A stretch of DNA of 64,000 nt from Nitrospirota bacterium (GCA_029858285.1 JAOUFN010000003.1:1-64000), one strand, 5' to 3'. Positions 10,343 through 22,172 are shown, counted from the first letter of the stretch. Made by a program: numbers and translations. Notes: generated by a model from the letters alone, not told the origin.

Positions 10343-11856
10343 GCGTTCGCTGCCAGCCCGTACAGTGCGCTGTACTTGTTCTTGAGGTAATCGAGGAACG
10401 GGGTCACTGTCAGCGGCTGGCCGGTGGCACGCAGCACCAGTTTATCGTCACTGAACTTGCGGCCGTGACGGTAGATTTTGCGGGTCAGCCATCCGTGCAG
10501 GAGGTTGAACCGCCCCAGGGCCATTTCGGCTGAGATTTCCGGGTGGTCCCGTAACGCGGCAGCAAAGAACTGGGCGCTCATGAGGTTACCCAGTGTGTAG
10601 CCCTGAAAGGCACCGCCCACATGGTCGCAATACCAGTGGACATCCTGAAGAACCCCGTAGTTGGGGCTTTCGGGGCACACCCCCAAGTCCTGGTGCATGC
10701 GTTCGTTCCACGCCTCCGGCAGGTCGTGGACGCTGAGTTTCCCCTCAAGAAGTTGCACCTCCAGATCGAAGCGCAGCATCACGTGCAGGTTGTAGGTCAC
10801 CTCGTCCGAATCGGTGCGGATGAAGGTGGGCTCAACGCGGTTGATGGCGCGGTAGAAGGCGTCCACACTCACCCCTTGCAACGATTCTGGAAACTGCTTC
10901 TGCAGCAACGGGAAAAAGCACTCCCAGAACGGCAGGCTGCGCGCCACAAGGTTTTCCCACAGGCGCGACTGGCTTTCATGCACCCCGGAGGAGGCTCCCG
11001 ATGCCAGAGGGGTGCCATCCAGCATTACGTCGATGCCCTGCTCGTACATGCCGTGCCCGGCCTCATGCAGGGTGGATGACAGCCCCTCCCACAGGTCGTC
11101 CTCCTTCACCCGGGTGGTGATGCGCACATCGTCCACGCCGAGGGTAATGGAAAAGGGGTGCAGCGCCATGTCCTGACGACCACGCTCGAAGTCATAACCG
11201 AACCGCCGCGCGACCATGGCGCCAAAGTCGATCTGGCGTTTTTTCGGGTAGTGGTGGTAGAGGAACCCGTCTTCCGGCTGGGAGCGGGCGGCGATGTCGC
11301 GCACGATGGGGAGCAGTCCACGGTGCAGTTCGCCGAACAGGGGGCCGATGGTGGCCACGCTCATCCCCGGATCGGAGTGTTCAATGAGGGGGTCGGCCAC
11401 ATGGGCGGCCCCGGGAAAAAAACCGGAATATTCCCGGCTGAGATCAATGGAGCGTTGTAGAAATGGCGCCACCACCGAAAAATCGTCGGCGGCCCGTGCC
11501 TCGGCCCAGGCCATGTAACTTACGGAGGTGTGTGAGGAAAAGCGCTCCACAAAATCGTCCGGCACGCGTGAGGCACGCTCGAAGTCGCGCCGGGCCACGC
11601 GGATCAGGGAGGCATCGTCGCTGTCCGGGTCCATCTGCGGCAGGAAGTTTGCGGCCGCATCCAGCAGTTTGCCCAGATCGGCGCTGGTGGATTTTTCGTG
11701 GATCACCCGCTTGAGGGCCGACGCCTGCCGACCGCGGGCCGAGGCCCCGCTGGTGGGCATGTAGGTAAACTGGTCCCACGTCAGGACGTGGGACGCTCCC
11801 TCCAGGGCGTTGATCTCGGACAGGATATCCCTGAGCTGACGCAAAATCGCATCCAT
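10339..11856 (-). CDS. M32-family carboxypeptidase (carboxypeptidase Taq)
   Basis: LEGASHVLTWDQFTYMP; STLHEAGHGMYEQG (HExxH-type metal site HEAGH); CPESPNYGVLQDVHWYCDHVGGAFQGYTLGNLMSAQFF. Confidence 0.92.
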   Translation of the reverse strand: MDAILRQLRDILSEINALEGASHVLTWDQFTYMPTSGASARGRQASALKRVIHEKSTSADLGKLLDAAANFLPQMDPDSDDASLIRVARRDFERASRVPDDFVERFSSHTSVSYMAWAEARAADDFSVVAPFLQRSIDLSREYSGFFPGAAHVADPLIEHSDPGMSVATIGPLFGELHRGLLPIVRDIAARSQPEDGFLYHHYPKKRQIDFGAMVARRFGYDFERGRQDMALHPFSITLGVDDVRITTRVKEDDLWEGLSSTLHEAGHGMYEQGIDVMLDGTPLASGASSGVHESQSRLWENLVARSLPFWECFFPLLQKQFPESLQGVSVDAFYRAINRVEPTFIRTDSDEVTYNLHVMLRFDLEVQLLEGKLSVHDLPEAWNERMHQDLGVCPESPNYGVLQDVHWYCDHVGGAFQGYTLGNLMSAQFFAAALRDHPEISAEMALGRFNLLHGWLTRKIYRHGRKFSDDKLVLRATGQPLTVTPFLDYLKNKYSALYGLAANA

Positions 11857-11935
11857 GATGCCCAGTGTACGCGATTCCATGGGGGAAGCGCATTGTTCTG
11901 TAAAACAGCGATCATACGCTCTTATCGCCACCACG

Positions 11936-11963
11936 TTGACACTTTCCGGAAGCGCGCTAGATT
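11936..11963 (+). promoter_or_regulatory. sigma70-type promoter for the arsR-like gene (TTGACA-16 nt-TAGATT)
   Basis: Perfect -35 at 11936-11941 and -10-like hexamer at 11958-11963; gene ATG at 11973, only 9 nt after the -10. Confidence 0.6.
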
Positions 11964-11972
11964 TGATTGGCG

Positions 11973-12326
11973 ATGGTAGAGGGAAATCCCATATTGGATC
12001 GTCTGTTCTACGCCCTGTCGGCCCCGCCACGGCGCGTGATACTGGCCCAGTTGCTGACCGGAGAGCACACCGTGGGGGAGCTTGCCGCCCCCCTTGGCAT
12101 GAGTCTGCCGGCGGTTACCAAACATCTAAAGGTGCTTGAAGAGTGCGGGCTTATGGAGCGCCGCGTGGTGGGGCGGTCGCATCGGTGCCGCCTCAAGGCC
12201 GAGCCGCTGTCGCGGGCGGCCGAATGGCTGGAGCACTACCGCATGTTCTGGGAAGGGCCGTTCACCGACCAGCAAGGGTATCTGGAGGCGCTCTGCGAGC
12301 GCGTGACGGTGGAGTCGGCGGGGTAA
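11973..12326 (+). CDS. ArsR/SmtB-family HTH transcriptional regulator
   Basis: ILDRLFYALSAPPRRVILAQLLTGEHTVGELAAPLGMSLPAVTKHLKVLEECGLMERR winged-helix signature; no metal-binding cysteine motif. Confidence 0.9.
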   Translation: MVEGNPILDRLFYALSAPPRRVILAQLLTGEHTVGELAAPLGMSLPAVTKHLKVLEECGLMERRVVGRSHRCRLKAEPLSRAAEWLEHYRMFWEGPFTDQQGYLEALCERVTVESAG

Positions 12327-12420
12327 TTCCCGTTCTGCGCCCCGGTCCCGCCTCTCTGTTCCGCTGATTCCTCCGGCAGGTTGTTCGGACAGACCTCCCC
12401 GCTTCCACCCCGGAACCGGG

Positions 12421-13101
12421 TCAGGTTCCCGCGCCGGGCACGTCCGGGTGGGACAGGACGTCGAGGAGCATTTGCGCCTGGCCACGCAGTTCCTCATTGC
12501 CTTGGGACTGGGCGAGGACGGTCTGCACCTCGCGTCGCGCCTCCTCGTTACGCCCCGTCTCCATATATGCCAGCCCCAGATTCAGGTGAGCCTGCACGTT
12601 CTGCGGGTTGAGGCTGACCGCTTTTTCACTCAGGGTGATGGCGGCAGCGAAATCGCGGCTTTCCAGGTCCAGTGCCCCCAGACAGGCCAGAGAACGGCTG
12701 TCAGTCTGGTTGATTTCGGTGGCCTTTTCCAGCACCTGCCGCGCCTCTTCCAGGTCACCCCCCGTGGAAAGAAGCAGGCATCCCAACGAAGTAAAAGCGG
12801 TATCGCGCACCGGGTCACGCCGCACGGTTTCACGGTAAAATCCCGCCGCCTGCTCCGCGTGCCCGGCCTGACTGTGGGCGTCGGCCAGGAACTCGTAAGT
12901 CATCACCAGACCGGGGTCAAGACGCAGGGCCTCTTCCAGCGTGCGGATGGCGCGCTCGGTGTCGCCTCGCTCGGTAAGGGCGCGCCCGAGGTTGGCTTTT
13001 TTCATGGCCGATGACTCCTCACGGCAACTCCCCATGCCCATTGTGGCCACCGACAGGGTTACCAGCAGTCCGGTGAGTACGATCTGACGCAAGGGACGCA
13101 T
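12421..13101 (-). CDS. tetratricopeptide-repeat exported/lipoprotein-like protein
   Basis: Signal peptide MRPLRQIVLTGLLVTLSVATMGMGSC followed by several TPR motifs (IRTLEEALRLDPGLVMTYEFLADAH, AAITLSEKAVSLNPQNVQAHLNLGLAYMETG). Confidence 0.8.
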   Translation of the reverse strand: MRPLRQIVLTGLLVTLSVATMGMGSCREESSAMKKANLGRALTERGDTERAIRTLEEALRLDPGLVMTYEFLADAHSQAGHAEQAAGFYRETVRRDPVRDTAFTSLGCLLLSTGGDLEEARQVLEKATEINQTDSRSLACLGALDLESRDFAAAITLSEKAVSLNPQNVQAHLNLGLAYMETGRNEEARREVQTVLAQSQGNEELRGQAQMLLDVLSHPDVPGAGT

Positions 13102-13850
13102 CAGGATGGCTCCGATTTCTGGCCTTGTTGTTGCCGGGCCGCAGCCCACTTGGCGTCGTCGGCGGCCTTGATGCGGGCGCGCAGAGCCTGCAACTCGCCG
13201 GTGGAGCGCATCAGCGCCCAGCGGGAGATGATCATGCATTCCATCCACGGGATGCCAAAGCGCATGCCCTGGGTCTGTGCCGGGCCAATGAATTCCCAAT
13301 TGAGGTAACCCAGCGCCTGCCCGATGGCCAGGGATTCGGCGCCGGTCCACCAGCCGAGGGGGACGGCCCAGGGAATGAGGAACCACATGTGGTCCTCCTC
13401 CTTGAGCATGCCGAAGGCCAGCCCCAACGCCACGGCCACGAACACTCCGGTAACGATGGTGGCGAGCAGATCCGGCTGCACCCCTTCCACCAGCAGGCCA
13501 AAGGTGTTGTTGCGCGGGTAGTGGGAGCCGTAGGTAACGCTCTTGACGCCGTATTCAACCACCAACATCCCCCTGCTGGTGAGGGCGCCGACGACACCGC
13601 CCCACAGGGCTCCAGCCAGGGTGAGCCACTTGATGCGCTCCCAGCTCCCCCGTCCGGCAATGCCCATTTGCTGAATGCGGAACTGGGCGATGACCACCGC
13701 CAGGGAGATCAGAAACCCGAAGGAGCCTGCCTGCACGACGGACTGCCAGACGGGAATGCCGGCGCTGCCGCCGCCGAGGGTGCCCGCCACCACAAGGACG
13801 ATGGCCTTGGCGCGGGTGATGGGTATGGGCTGCATGGCGTGTCTCGACAT
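13101..13850 (-). CDS. polytopic membrane protein of unknown function
   Basis: 249 aa ORF with several hydrophobic segments; TGATG stop/start overlap with the downstream TPR gene. Confidence 0.6.
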   Translation of the reverse strand: MSRHAMQPIPITRAKAIVLVVAGTLGGGSAGIPVWQSVVQAGSFGFLISLAVVIAQFRIQQMGIAGRGSWERIKWLTLAGALWGGVVGALTSRGMLVVEYGVKSVTYGSHYPRNNTFGLLVEGVQPDLLATIVTGVFVAVALGLAFGMLKEEDHMWFLIPWAVPLGWWTGAESLAIGQALGYLNWEFIGPAQTQGMRFGIPWMECMIISRWALMRSTGELQALRARIKAADDAKWAAARQQQGQKSEPS

Positions 13851-14233
13851 TCGTCTACATCATCACAGTCCCGGCTCCCCCCCGGCGCCGGGCCAAAAAC
13901 AGGTGCGTCAGATGGGCGGATGATACCAGAACCGGGGGGCAGGGGGGATATGACAGGGGTCATAGGCGTGGGGGAGTCCCCAGCCCATACGCAACACACG
14001 ACCCGGTGGGTGCCCCCTACCCATCAGCGGGCGTCTCTTCTTGAGAGTGCCCCCCACCCTTCCTGCGCGCAACGTCACCCAGAAACGCCCAATAACATTC
14101 CCGCCCCCCAGGGTTACCAGTGGGTCACAGGTCCCGCAGAGGGTGCAAATCCCCTTGGATGATGACAAAATCGTGGCGTTGAGGGCCACTGCGGACCACA
14201 CTGGAGACAGGATCCCCCTACAGGAGAAACCCG

Positions 14234-15178
14234 ATGATGCTCCCCCCTTCCGACACACTATCGGTCACCGCCGTCCCACAGGGGGATGGCTGGACGGTGG
14301 TGAACGGACACTACCGGGTTGAAACCCAGGCAGTCTCCCGCATGAGGGACCACCACCTTGACGACGACCTGATTTTGATCTCTTGCCTGGAAGAGCACTA
14401 CCGGCGCGCCATTCTGGCCGAGTCCGACCCTTCCAGACGGACCGATCTTTACCGCCAGGCTTACTCTGAGTTGAGCGCCATTCATGAGGTTCGTAACCAG
14501 ATGGACCACGGCGTGAGCCCGCATGTCCTGCGCCTGGTGGCACCCTACATTACCAACAAAACCGTGCTGGAGTTGGGGTGCGGAACGGGAACCTTTGCAA
14601 GAACGGCGTGCGGCTTGGCAGCTTCCTACACGGGCATGGATGCCAGCACCGTCGCCATCAAACTGGCCCGTAAGCAGGTCACGGCACCAAACGCCCAATT
14701 TCTGGTCGCAAGCACCACCGATCCGCCTGACGGCATCGGCCCCTTTGACGTTATCTACTCCAATGACTTTCTGGAGCACCTGCACCCGGCCGATTGCGCG
14801 CGAACCCTGTCTCACTGTGCCAAATGGCTGCGGCCCGGCGGGTTGCTGTTTTCACTGATCCCCAACCGCCTGTTCGGGCCGTTCGACATCAGCCGACGTT
14901 ACCTTCCAGAAGGTACAGCCGCACGCTGTTTACATCTGAACGAACTCAGCCATACAGATGCCGCTGCGCTTTTTTCCGCCGCCGGATTCACGGACCTGCG
15001 CAGCCCCCTGTCTCCGCTCCGTTCCTATGTGTCGTTGCCTCAGCCCATCCGCCGCCTGTTGCTGGCACCCTTGAGTATCAAGGCCGCTGCTGAGCGTACC
15101 CCCTTGCGGCGCGGCCTGCTGGTTCGCCCCTTCGGTTTGCGCTCGGTGATTCTGTTTGCGCGCACAGGGCCACAGTAA
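14234..15178 (+). CDS. class I SAM-dependent methyltransferase
   Basis: TVLELGCGTGTFARTACGLAASYTGMDAS motif I; FDVIYSNDFLEHLHPADCARTLSHCAKWLRPGGLLFSLIPN. Confidence 0.85.
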   Translation: MMLPPSDTLSVTAVPQGDGWTVVNGHYRVETQAVSRMRDHHLDDDLILISCLEEHYRRAILAESDPSRRTDLYRQAYSELSAIHEVRNQMDHGVSPHVLRLVAPYITNKTVLELGCGTGTFARTACGLAASYTGMDASTVAIKLARKQVTAPNAQFLVASTTDPPDGIGPFDVIYSNDFLEHLHPADCARTLSHCAKWLRPGGLLFSLIPNRLFGPFDISRRYLPEGTAARCLHLNELSHTDAAALFSAAGFTDLRSPLSPLRSYVSLPQPIRRLLLAPLSIKAAAERTPLRRGLLVRPFGLRSVILFARTGPQ

Positions 15179-15201
15179 TGCCCCCCGGAGGATAAATAAA
15201 A

Positions 15202-16269
15202 TTAACGTCCAGGGTGACTGGTCCGGCCGCCCTGGCGGGAAGTTGTGGCGGGCCGGTACTGCCTGCAATTCTGGCAGATATCCGGCAGTTCCCCGCTTTT
15301 CCACCGGTCCGTGATCTGTGACGCCCGTTCCTCAAGCGCCACCAGTTGCGCCGGATCCGTCCCCTCGACCCTGCCCACCACCAAGGTACTGTCCGCGTTC
15401 AGATCCCGGCACGGGCACACCACCAGTTTGTTGTCCCAGGTAACCCCGGGAAACCGCAACATGAAGCAGGGCACCGCCTTTTCCGGGTTGGGCCGGATCG
15501 ACATTCCCGGTGGAAGGTTTTCCGTGGTAATCCTCCCCCCCCAGTCATCAAACCGGGTTTCGACCGATATATCCCACAGGCCGAATTTGAGCTGTCCGAC
15601 CAAGCGCCGCAATGCGGCATTTCGTAACAGCACCCGCAATGCGCCATAAGGACAACGCAGCGCCAAACCGACACGAACCGGAAATCCACGCCGCTGGTTC
15701 TCCGACAGAAGCTGGTCAAGATTCCGGAAAAACAAGTCGAACTTGGGGCTTCGGTAAATTTCCAGATACGATTCACGCTGCGGTTCGGGCATGGAGATGG
15801 TGATCAGGTCCACCCCGGATTCGAGCAGTTCTCCAACTGATTTCAGGCCGATCAAATTGGTGGTAAGCCACACCCGCTCGAACCCCACCTCCTTGCAGTA
15901 CCTGATTTTCCGGGTGATTTCGTGGTCGACCAGTGGATCCCCCACCGCTGGGGTAAAGTTGGCAATCACGGCTCGACCCCGAGCCCGAAACAGGTCGGCG
16001 GCGACCCGGAACTCCTCGAAACTCTGAATGCCCTGCGGGCGCTCCTGATACTGGTACCCGCAAAACACGCAGTTGGCATTGCAGATATTCGTGTCCTCGA
16101 ACACCACGACAGAAAACGAGGCCATCCGTTCGTGCCGGTACGCATCCGTCCTGGAGTCGTCACGCGGAATCCCGAGCCCCCGAAGCAGCCGTGCCGCAAA
16201 GTACCGTGCGGCCTGAACAAAAAAGCGGAGCTCGTCCCTGACCGCCCCTGCCAAACCGTTTGCCATCAA
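15202..16269 (-). CDS. radical SAM protein with SPASM-like C-terminal cysteine region
   Basis: CNANCVFCGY (CxxxCxxC), GDPLVDHEITRKIRYCKEVGF, C-terminal CFMLRFPGVTWDNKLVVCPCRD...CQNC. Confidence 0.85.
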   Translation of the reverse strand: MMANGLAGAVRDELRFFVQAARYFAARLLRGLGIPRDDSRTDAYRHERMASFSVVVFEDTNICNANCVFCGYQYQERPQGIQSFEEFRVAADLFRARGRAVIANFTPAVGDPLVDHEITRKIRYCKEVGFERVWLTTNLIGLKSVGELLESGVDLITISMPEPQRESYLEIYRSPKFDLFFRNLDQLLSENQRRGFPVRVGLALRCPYGALRVLLRNAALRRLVGQLKFGLWDISVETRFDDWGGRITTENLPPGMSIRPNPEKAVPCFMLRFPGVTWDNKLVVCPCRDLNADSTLVVGRVEGTDPAQLVALEERASQITDRWKSGELPDICQNCRQYRPATTSRQGGRTSHPGR

Positions 16270-16447
16270 GAGTTACTCCCGTTCACCTTCGCCCTTGTCC
16301 GACCAATGCGTCCAGATGACGTGCTCGCCTTATTTTACGAGCCCGAGTGGTATTCGTCGGCTATTTGTCCCTTTCTCTTCCGGACCCGGCAGCGTCCATT
16401 CTCCTGGGGAAGGGCGAGGGGGGAGGCCGACTGCCGAAAACAAAAAT

Positions 16448-16493
16448 CCCCGACAACCTCCGGGGGGGACTCCACCCCCGGAGGTTGTCGGGG
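16448..16493 (-). terminator. strong intrinsic terminator downstream of aconitase
   Basis: Perfect 19-bp inverted repeat CCCCGACAACCTCCGGGGG / CCCCCGGAGGTTGTCGGGG with 8-nt loop; minus strand continues ATTTTTGTTTT. Confidence 0.85.
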
Positions 16494-16562
16494 CAATCGG
16501 GGGACCCCAGGCCCGATGTCGGACCGGGGGGACCACCAGTCCCGAATCGGAGGCCACAGAGA

Positions 16563-18827
16563 CTACCGCCCCTGATCCTCGCGAATTTTGTTCAGCGCGG
16601 AACCGGCCACAAACCAGCCGATCTGCTCTGTGTTCAACGAGTGATTCGCCTGCACGCTGTCCAACTTGCCGTCGGCGTGGCGGATTTCCATAGTCACCGC
16701 CTGTCCAGGAGCAAGTTTATCCAGCCCCTTCAGGGTGATGCGGTCATCCTCGGCAATCTTGTCGTAATCCGCGCCGTTGGCGAAGGTCAGCGGCAAAATT
16801 CCCTGCTTCTTGAGGTTCGCTTCGGCGATGCGCGCAAAGGAACGGGCAATGATCGCCCGGCCATTCAAATGGCGCGGCTCCATGGCGGCGTGCTCGCGGG
16901 ACGAGCCCTCGCCGTAGTTCTCGTCGGCGATCACCACCCAGCCGATCCCCTTGGCCTTGTAGTCGCGGGCCACCACGTTGTAGTCCAGACCCTTGGCCCT
17001 GGTGAGCACGTTGGCACCCTTGCCCGCCTCGCCAGTGAACGCGTTGATGGCACCGATGTACATGTTGCCGCTGATGTTGTCCAGGTGCCCCCGGTACTTG
17101 AGCCACGGACCGGCAGGCGACACGTGGTCGGTGGTGCACTTGCCCTTGGCCTTCACCAGCACCGGCATGTCCTTGAAGTCATTCACCAGATTCAGCTTGG
17201 GGAACGGCTCCAGCAGCGCCAGACGGTCGGACCTGGGGTTTACCTGCACTGCCGGGGCATCGGCACGCGGCCCCACATAGCCTGCGTCCTTGGTGGCAAA
17301 ACCACCCTCCGGCAACTCCCGCCCCTGGGGCGGGGCCAGCCGGAACTTGCTGCCATCCGCAGCGGTCAGTTCATCGGTGGCCGGGTTGAAATCCAGCCGC
17401 CCGGCCAGACCCATCGCCACCACCGTTTCCGGGCTGGCAATGAAGCTGTTGGTTTCGGGGTTGGAGTCGTTGCGGGCGCGGAAGTTGCGGTTGAAAGAGG
17501 TGATGATGCTGTTCACCGTGCCCTTCTTCACATCATCGCGGGTCCACTGCCCGATGCACGGGCCGCAGGAGTTGGACAGCACGATGCCGCCCACGTTGTT
17601 GAAATCAGCCATGATGCCGTCGCGGATGATGGTCTCGTGCACCCGCTCGGAACCCGGGCTGATGAGGAAGGAGGACTTGCTCTTCAGCCCCTTGGCCGCA
17701 GCCTGACGCGCCAGGGAGGCGGCCCGCGACATGTCCTCATAGGAGGAATTGGTGCACGAACCGATCAGCGCGGCGGTCAGTTCCTTCGGCCAGCCTTCCT
17801 TGTCGCACTCGGCGCCCAGGGCGGAGGCGGCGCGTCCCAAGTCCGGGGTGTGCGGACCCACCACCTGCGGCTCCAGCATGGACAGGTCAATCTCGTGGAT
17901 TTCGTCATAGAAGCGACCGGGCTCGGCCTCCACCTCCGGGTCGGCAGTGAGGTAGCGGGCGTACTGGTCGGCCAGTTCCGCCACTTCGGCGCGCTCGGTG
18001 GCGCGCAGATAGCGGGCCATGGAGTCGTCGTAGCCGAACAGCGAGGTGGTGGCGCCGATCTCGGCGCCCATGTTGGTGATGGTGGCCTTGCCCGAAGCAC
18101 TGATGCTGCGCGCGCCGGGGCCGAAATATTCGACAATCTTGCCGGTGCCACCCTTCACGGTCATGATCTGGGCCACCTTGAGGATCACGTCCTTGGCCGA
18201 GGTCCAACCCTGCATCTGGCCGATCAGCTTGATGCCTACCAGCTTGGGCATACGGGTGCTGAATGGCTGCCCGGTCATCACGTCCACTGCGTCCGCGCCG
18301 CCCACGCCGATGGCAATCATGCCCAGACCACCCGCATTGGGGGTATGGGAATCGGTGCCGATCATCATCATGCCCGGCACGGCGTAATTTTCGAGCACCA
18401 CCTGGTGGATGATGCCGGAGCCGGGCTTCCAGAAGCCCATGCCGTAGCGCTGCGCCGCGGAGTACAGGAAGTCGTAAACCTCCTTGTTGGTGTCCTCGGC
18501 AGCGAGCAGGTCCTGCTTTTCACCCTTGTGGGCCTGAATCAGGTGGTCGCAATGCACCGTGGAAGGCACCGCCGTTTTTGGCATGCCTGCGGTCATGAAC
18601 TGCAAAATCGCCATCTGGGCGGTGGCGTCCTGCATAGCCACCCGGTCCGGGCGCACCCACACGTCGTCCTTGCCCCGGCTGATGGCACAGGTTTCGAAGT
18701 CCTCCATGTGGGAGAACAGGATCTTCTCTGCCAGGGTCAGTGGGTGGCCCAGCCGCTTGCGGGCGGCGGCATGTACCGCGTCGAGCCGGGCGTAGAGTTT
18801 TTTGACGTCGTTGATGTCGATCAGCAT
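16563..18827 (-). CDS. acn: aconitate hydratase (mitochondrial-type aconitase)
   Basis: GTDSHTPNAGGLG, IGSCTNSSYEDM, LSNSCGPCIGQW iron-sulfur cysteines, GEGSSREHAAMEPRHLNGRAIIARSFARI. Confidence 0.95.
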   Translation of the reverse strand: MLIDINDVKKLYARLDAVHAAARKRLGHPLTLAEKILFSHMEDFETCAISRGKDDVWVRPDRVAMQDATAQMAILQFMTAGMPKTAVPSTVHCDHLIQAHKGEKQDLLAAEDTNKEVYDFLYSAAQRYGMGFWKPGSGIIHQVVLENYAVPGMMMIGTDSHTPNAGGLGMIAIGVGGADAVDVMTGQPFSTRMPKLVGIKLIGQMQGWTSAKDVILKVAQIMTVKGGTGKIVEYFGPGARSISASGKATITNMGAEIGATTSLFGYDDSMARYLRATERAEVAELADQYARYLTADPEVEAEPGRFYDEIHEIDLSMLEPQVVGPHTPDLGRAASALGAECDKEGWPKELTAALIGSCTNSSYEDMSRAASLARQAAAKGLKSKSSFLISPGSERVHETIIRDGIMADFNNVGGIVLSNSCGPCIGQWTRDDVKKGTVNSIITSFNRNFRARNDSNPETNSFIASPETVVAMGLAGRLDFNPATDELTAADGSKFRLAPPQGRELPEGGFATKDAGYVGPRADAPAVQVNPRSDRLALLEPFPKLNLVNDFKDMPVLVKAKGKCTTDHVSPAGPWLKYRGHLDNISGNMYIGAINAFTGEAGKGANVLTRAKGLDYNVVARDYKAKGIGWVVIADENYGEGSSREHAAMEPRHLNGRAIIARSFARIAEANLKKQGILPLTFANGADYDKIAEDDRITLKGLDKLAPGQAVTMEIRHADGKLDSVQANHSLNTEQIGWFVAGSALNKIREDQGR

Positions 18828-18907
18828 CTTGATTCCCTCTTCAATAACCCGCGGCAACCTCGCAACTGGCTCACGGCCGGATTGCGGCTCAGGCTCGCGG
18901 CAGTGAA

Positions 18908-19687
18908 CTACTTGGCGCCAGGTACTTCCCGCAGACCTGGACCATCGTAGGCGTAGGCGCCTTCGGGCAGGCGTCGGAACGGTTTTTCGCGGGACCACTC
19001 CTCAACGATGTGCGCCACCACCCCCGGAATGCGAGCGATGATGAAAAAACCCTTGCCAACTTTCCAATCGAAACCCATGTCGCACAGAATGGCGGCAATG
19101 GCACCGTCCACGTTCAGCGGCATGGGGCGGCCCATGGTCTCTTCCAGCACATCCTGCACCGCCACGGCAAAATCAATGAACTGCCCGCCAAAGCCGTACT
19201 CCTTGGCCAGTTCCAGCATACGTACGGTACGCGGGTCACGCTTGTAAAGCTTATGCCCAAAGCCGGGAAAACGCACCTTGTTGGCCTTCATCTCGGCCAC
19301 CTTGTCCTTGGCAAGCTGGCGCACATCGCCCTTGAAATCGCCCACCAACTCCATGAACAACTTCATGCACTGCTCAATGGCGCCGCCGTGGAAGTCCCCC
19401 AGGGTCAGGGCACCCGCCGCCACCGCGCTGTTCAGACTGTTGCCGCCGGAAAACACAGTGCGCGCCGCCACCACACTGGGGGGGGCGATGCCGTGGTCGA
19501 TGCACGCCGTGAGCATGGCGTTCATCATCTTTGCCTCGGGCTTGGAGGGGAGTTCCCCCTTCAGCACCAGGTAGATGGTCTCCGGGAAGCTGATGTTACC
19601 GATCAGGTCGTCCAGTGGGTAGCCGCGCACCACGGTGGTGCCGTCGATCTGCCCGGCTACACCGGTTTTCCAAAGTACGTCGGACAT
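18908..19687 (-). CDS. short citrate-synthase-fold protein, citryl-CoA lyase (CCL/ACL C-terminal domain)-like
   Basis: 259 aa; catalytic-type residues in LTLGDFHGGAIEQ, FPGFGHKLYKRD and PLNVDGAIAAILCDMGF (ACL-like LNVDG); lacks the extra N-terminal region of ~430 aa citrate synthases. Confidence 0.75.
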   Translation of the reverse strand: MSDVLWKTGVAGQIDGTTVVRGYPLDDLIGNISFPETIYLVLKGELPSKPEAKMMNAMLTACIDHGIAPPSVVAARTVFSGGNSLNSAVAAGALTLGDFHGGAIEQCMKLFMELVGDFKGDVRQLAKDKVAEMKANKVRFPGFGHKLYKRDPRTVRMLELAKEYGFGGQFIDFAVAVQDVLEETMGRPMPLNVDGAIAAILCDMGFDWKVGKGFFIIARIPGVVAHIVEEWSREKPFRRLPEGAYAYDGPGLREVPGAK

Positions 19688-19748
19688 CGGTTGTGTTCTC
19701 CTCCGGTCAAGCTCTGGTGTGTGGGGCCCCGCCCCGACCGCAAAAAAG

Positions 19749-19783
19749 GGGTGCCCTCCGTTTTTGTGGTCCGGAGAGCACCC
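19749..19783 (-). terminator. intrinsic terminator between icd and the citryl-CoA-lyase-like gene
   Basis: Inverted repeat GGGTGCCCTCCG/CGGAGAGCACCC (one mismatch); minus strand followed by CTTTTTTGCGG. Confidence 0.7.
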
Positions 19784-19874
19784 TATATAATTGATACAGG
19801 CAACTCTGCCTGTGGGACGACGGAAGGCTGGAGGTCGCTCCTTCCCCGCCGCCCCGGGGGTCCATCCCGAACCG

Positions 19875-22172
<2,298 letters not shown>

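Noticed and set aside
14120-14160. gagggtgcaaatcccc resembling a tRNA T-arm
   Set aside because: Loop is TGCAAAT rather than TTCRANY, the stem does not extend to 5 bp, and no acceptor/anticodon arms could be found around it.
16347-18950. 867-aa plus-strand ORF
   Set aside because: Entirely antisense to aconitase; long open frames on the opposite strand are expected in GC-rich coding DNA and the translation is low-complexity His/Gly/Arg-rich.
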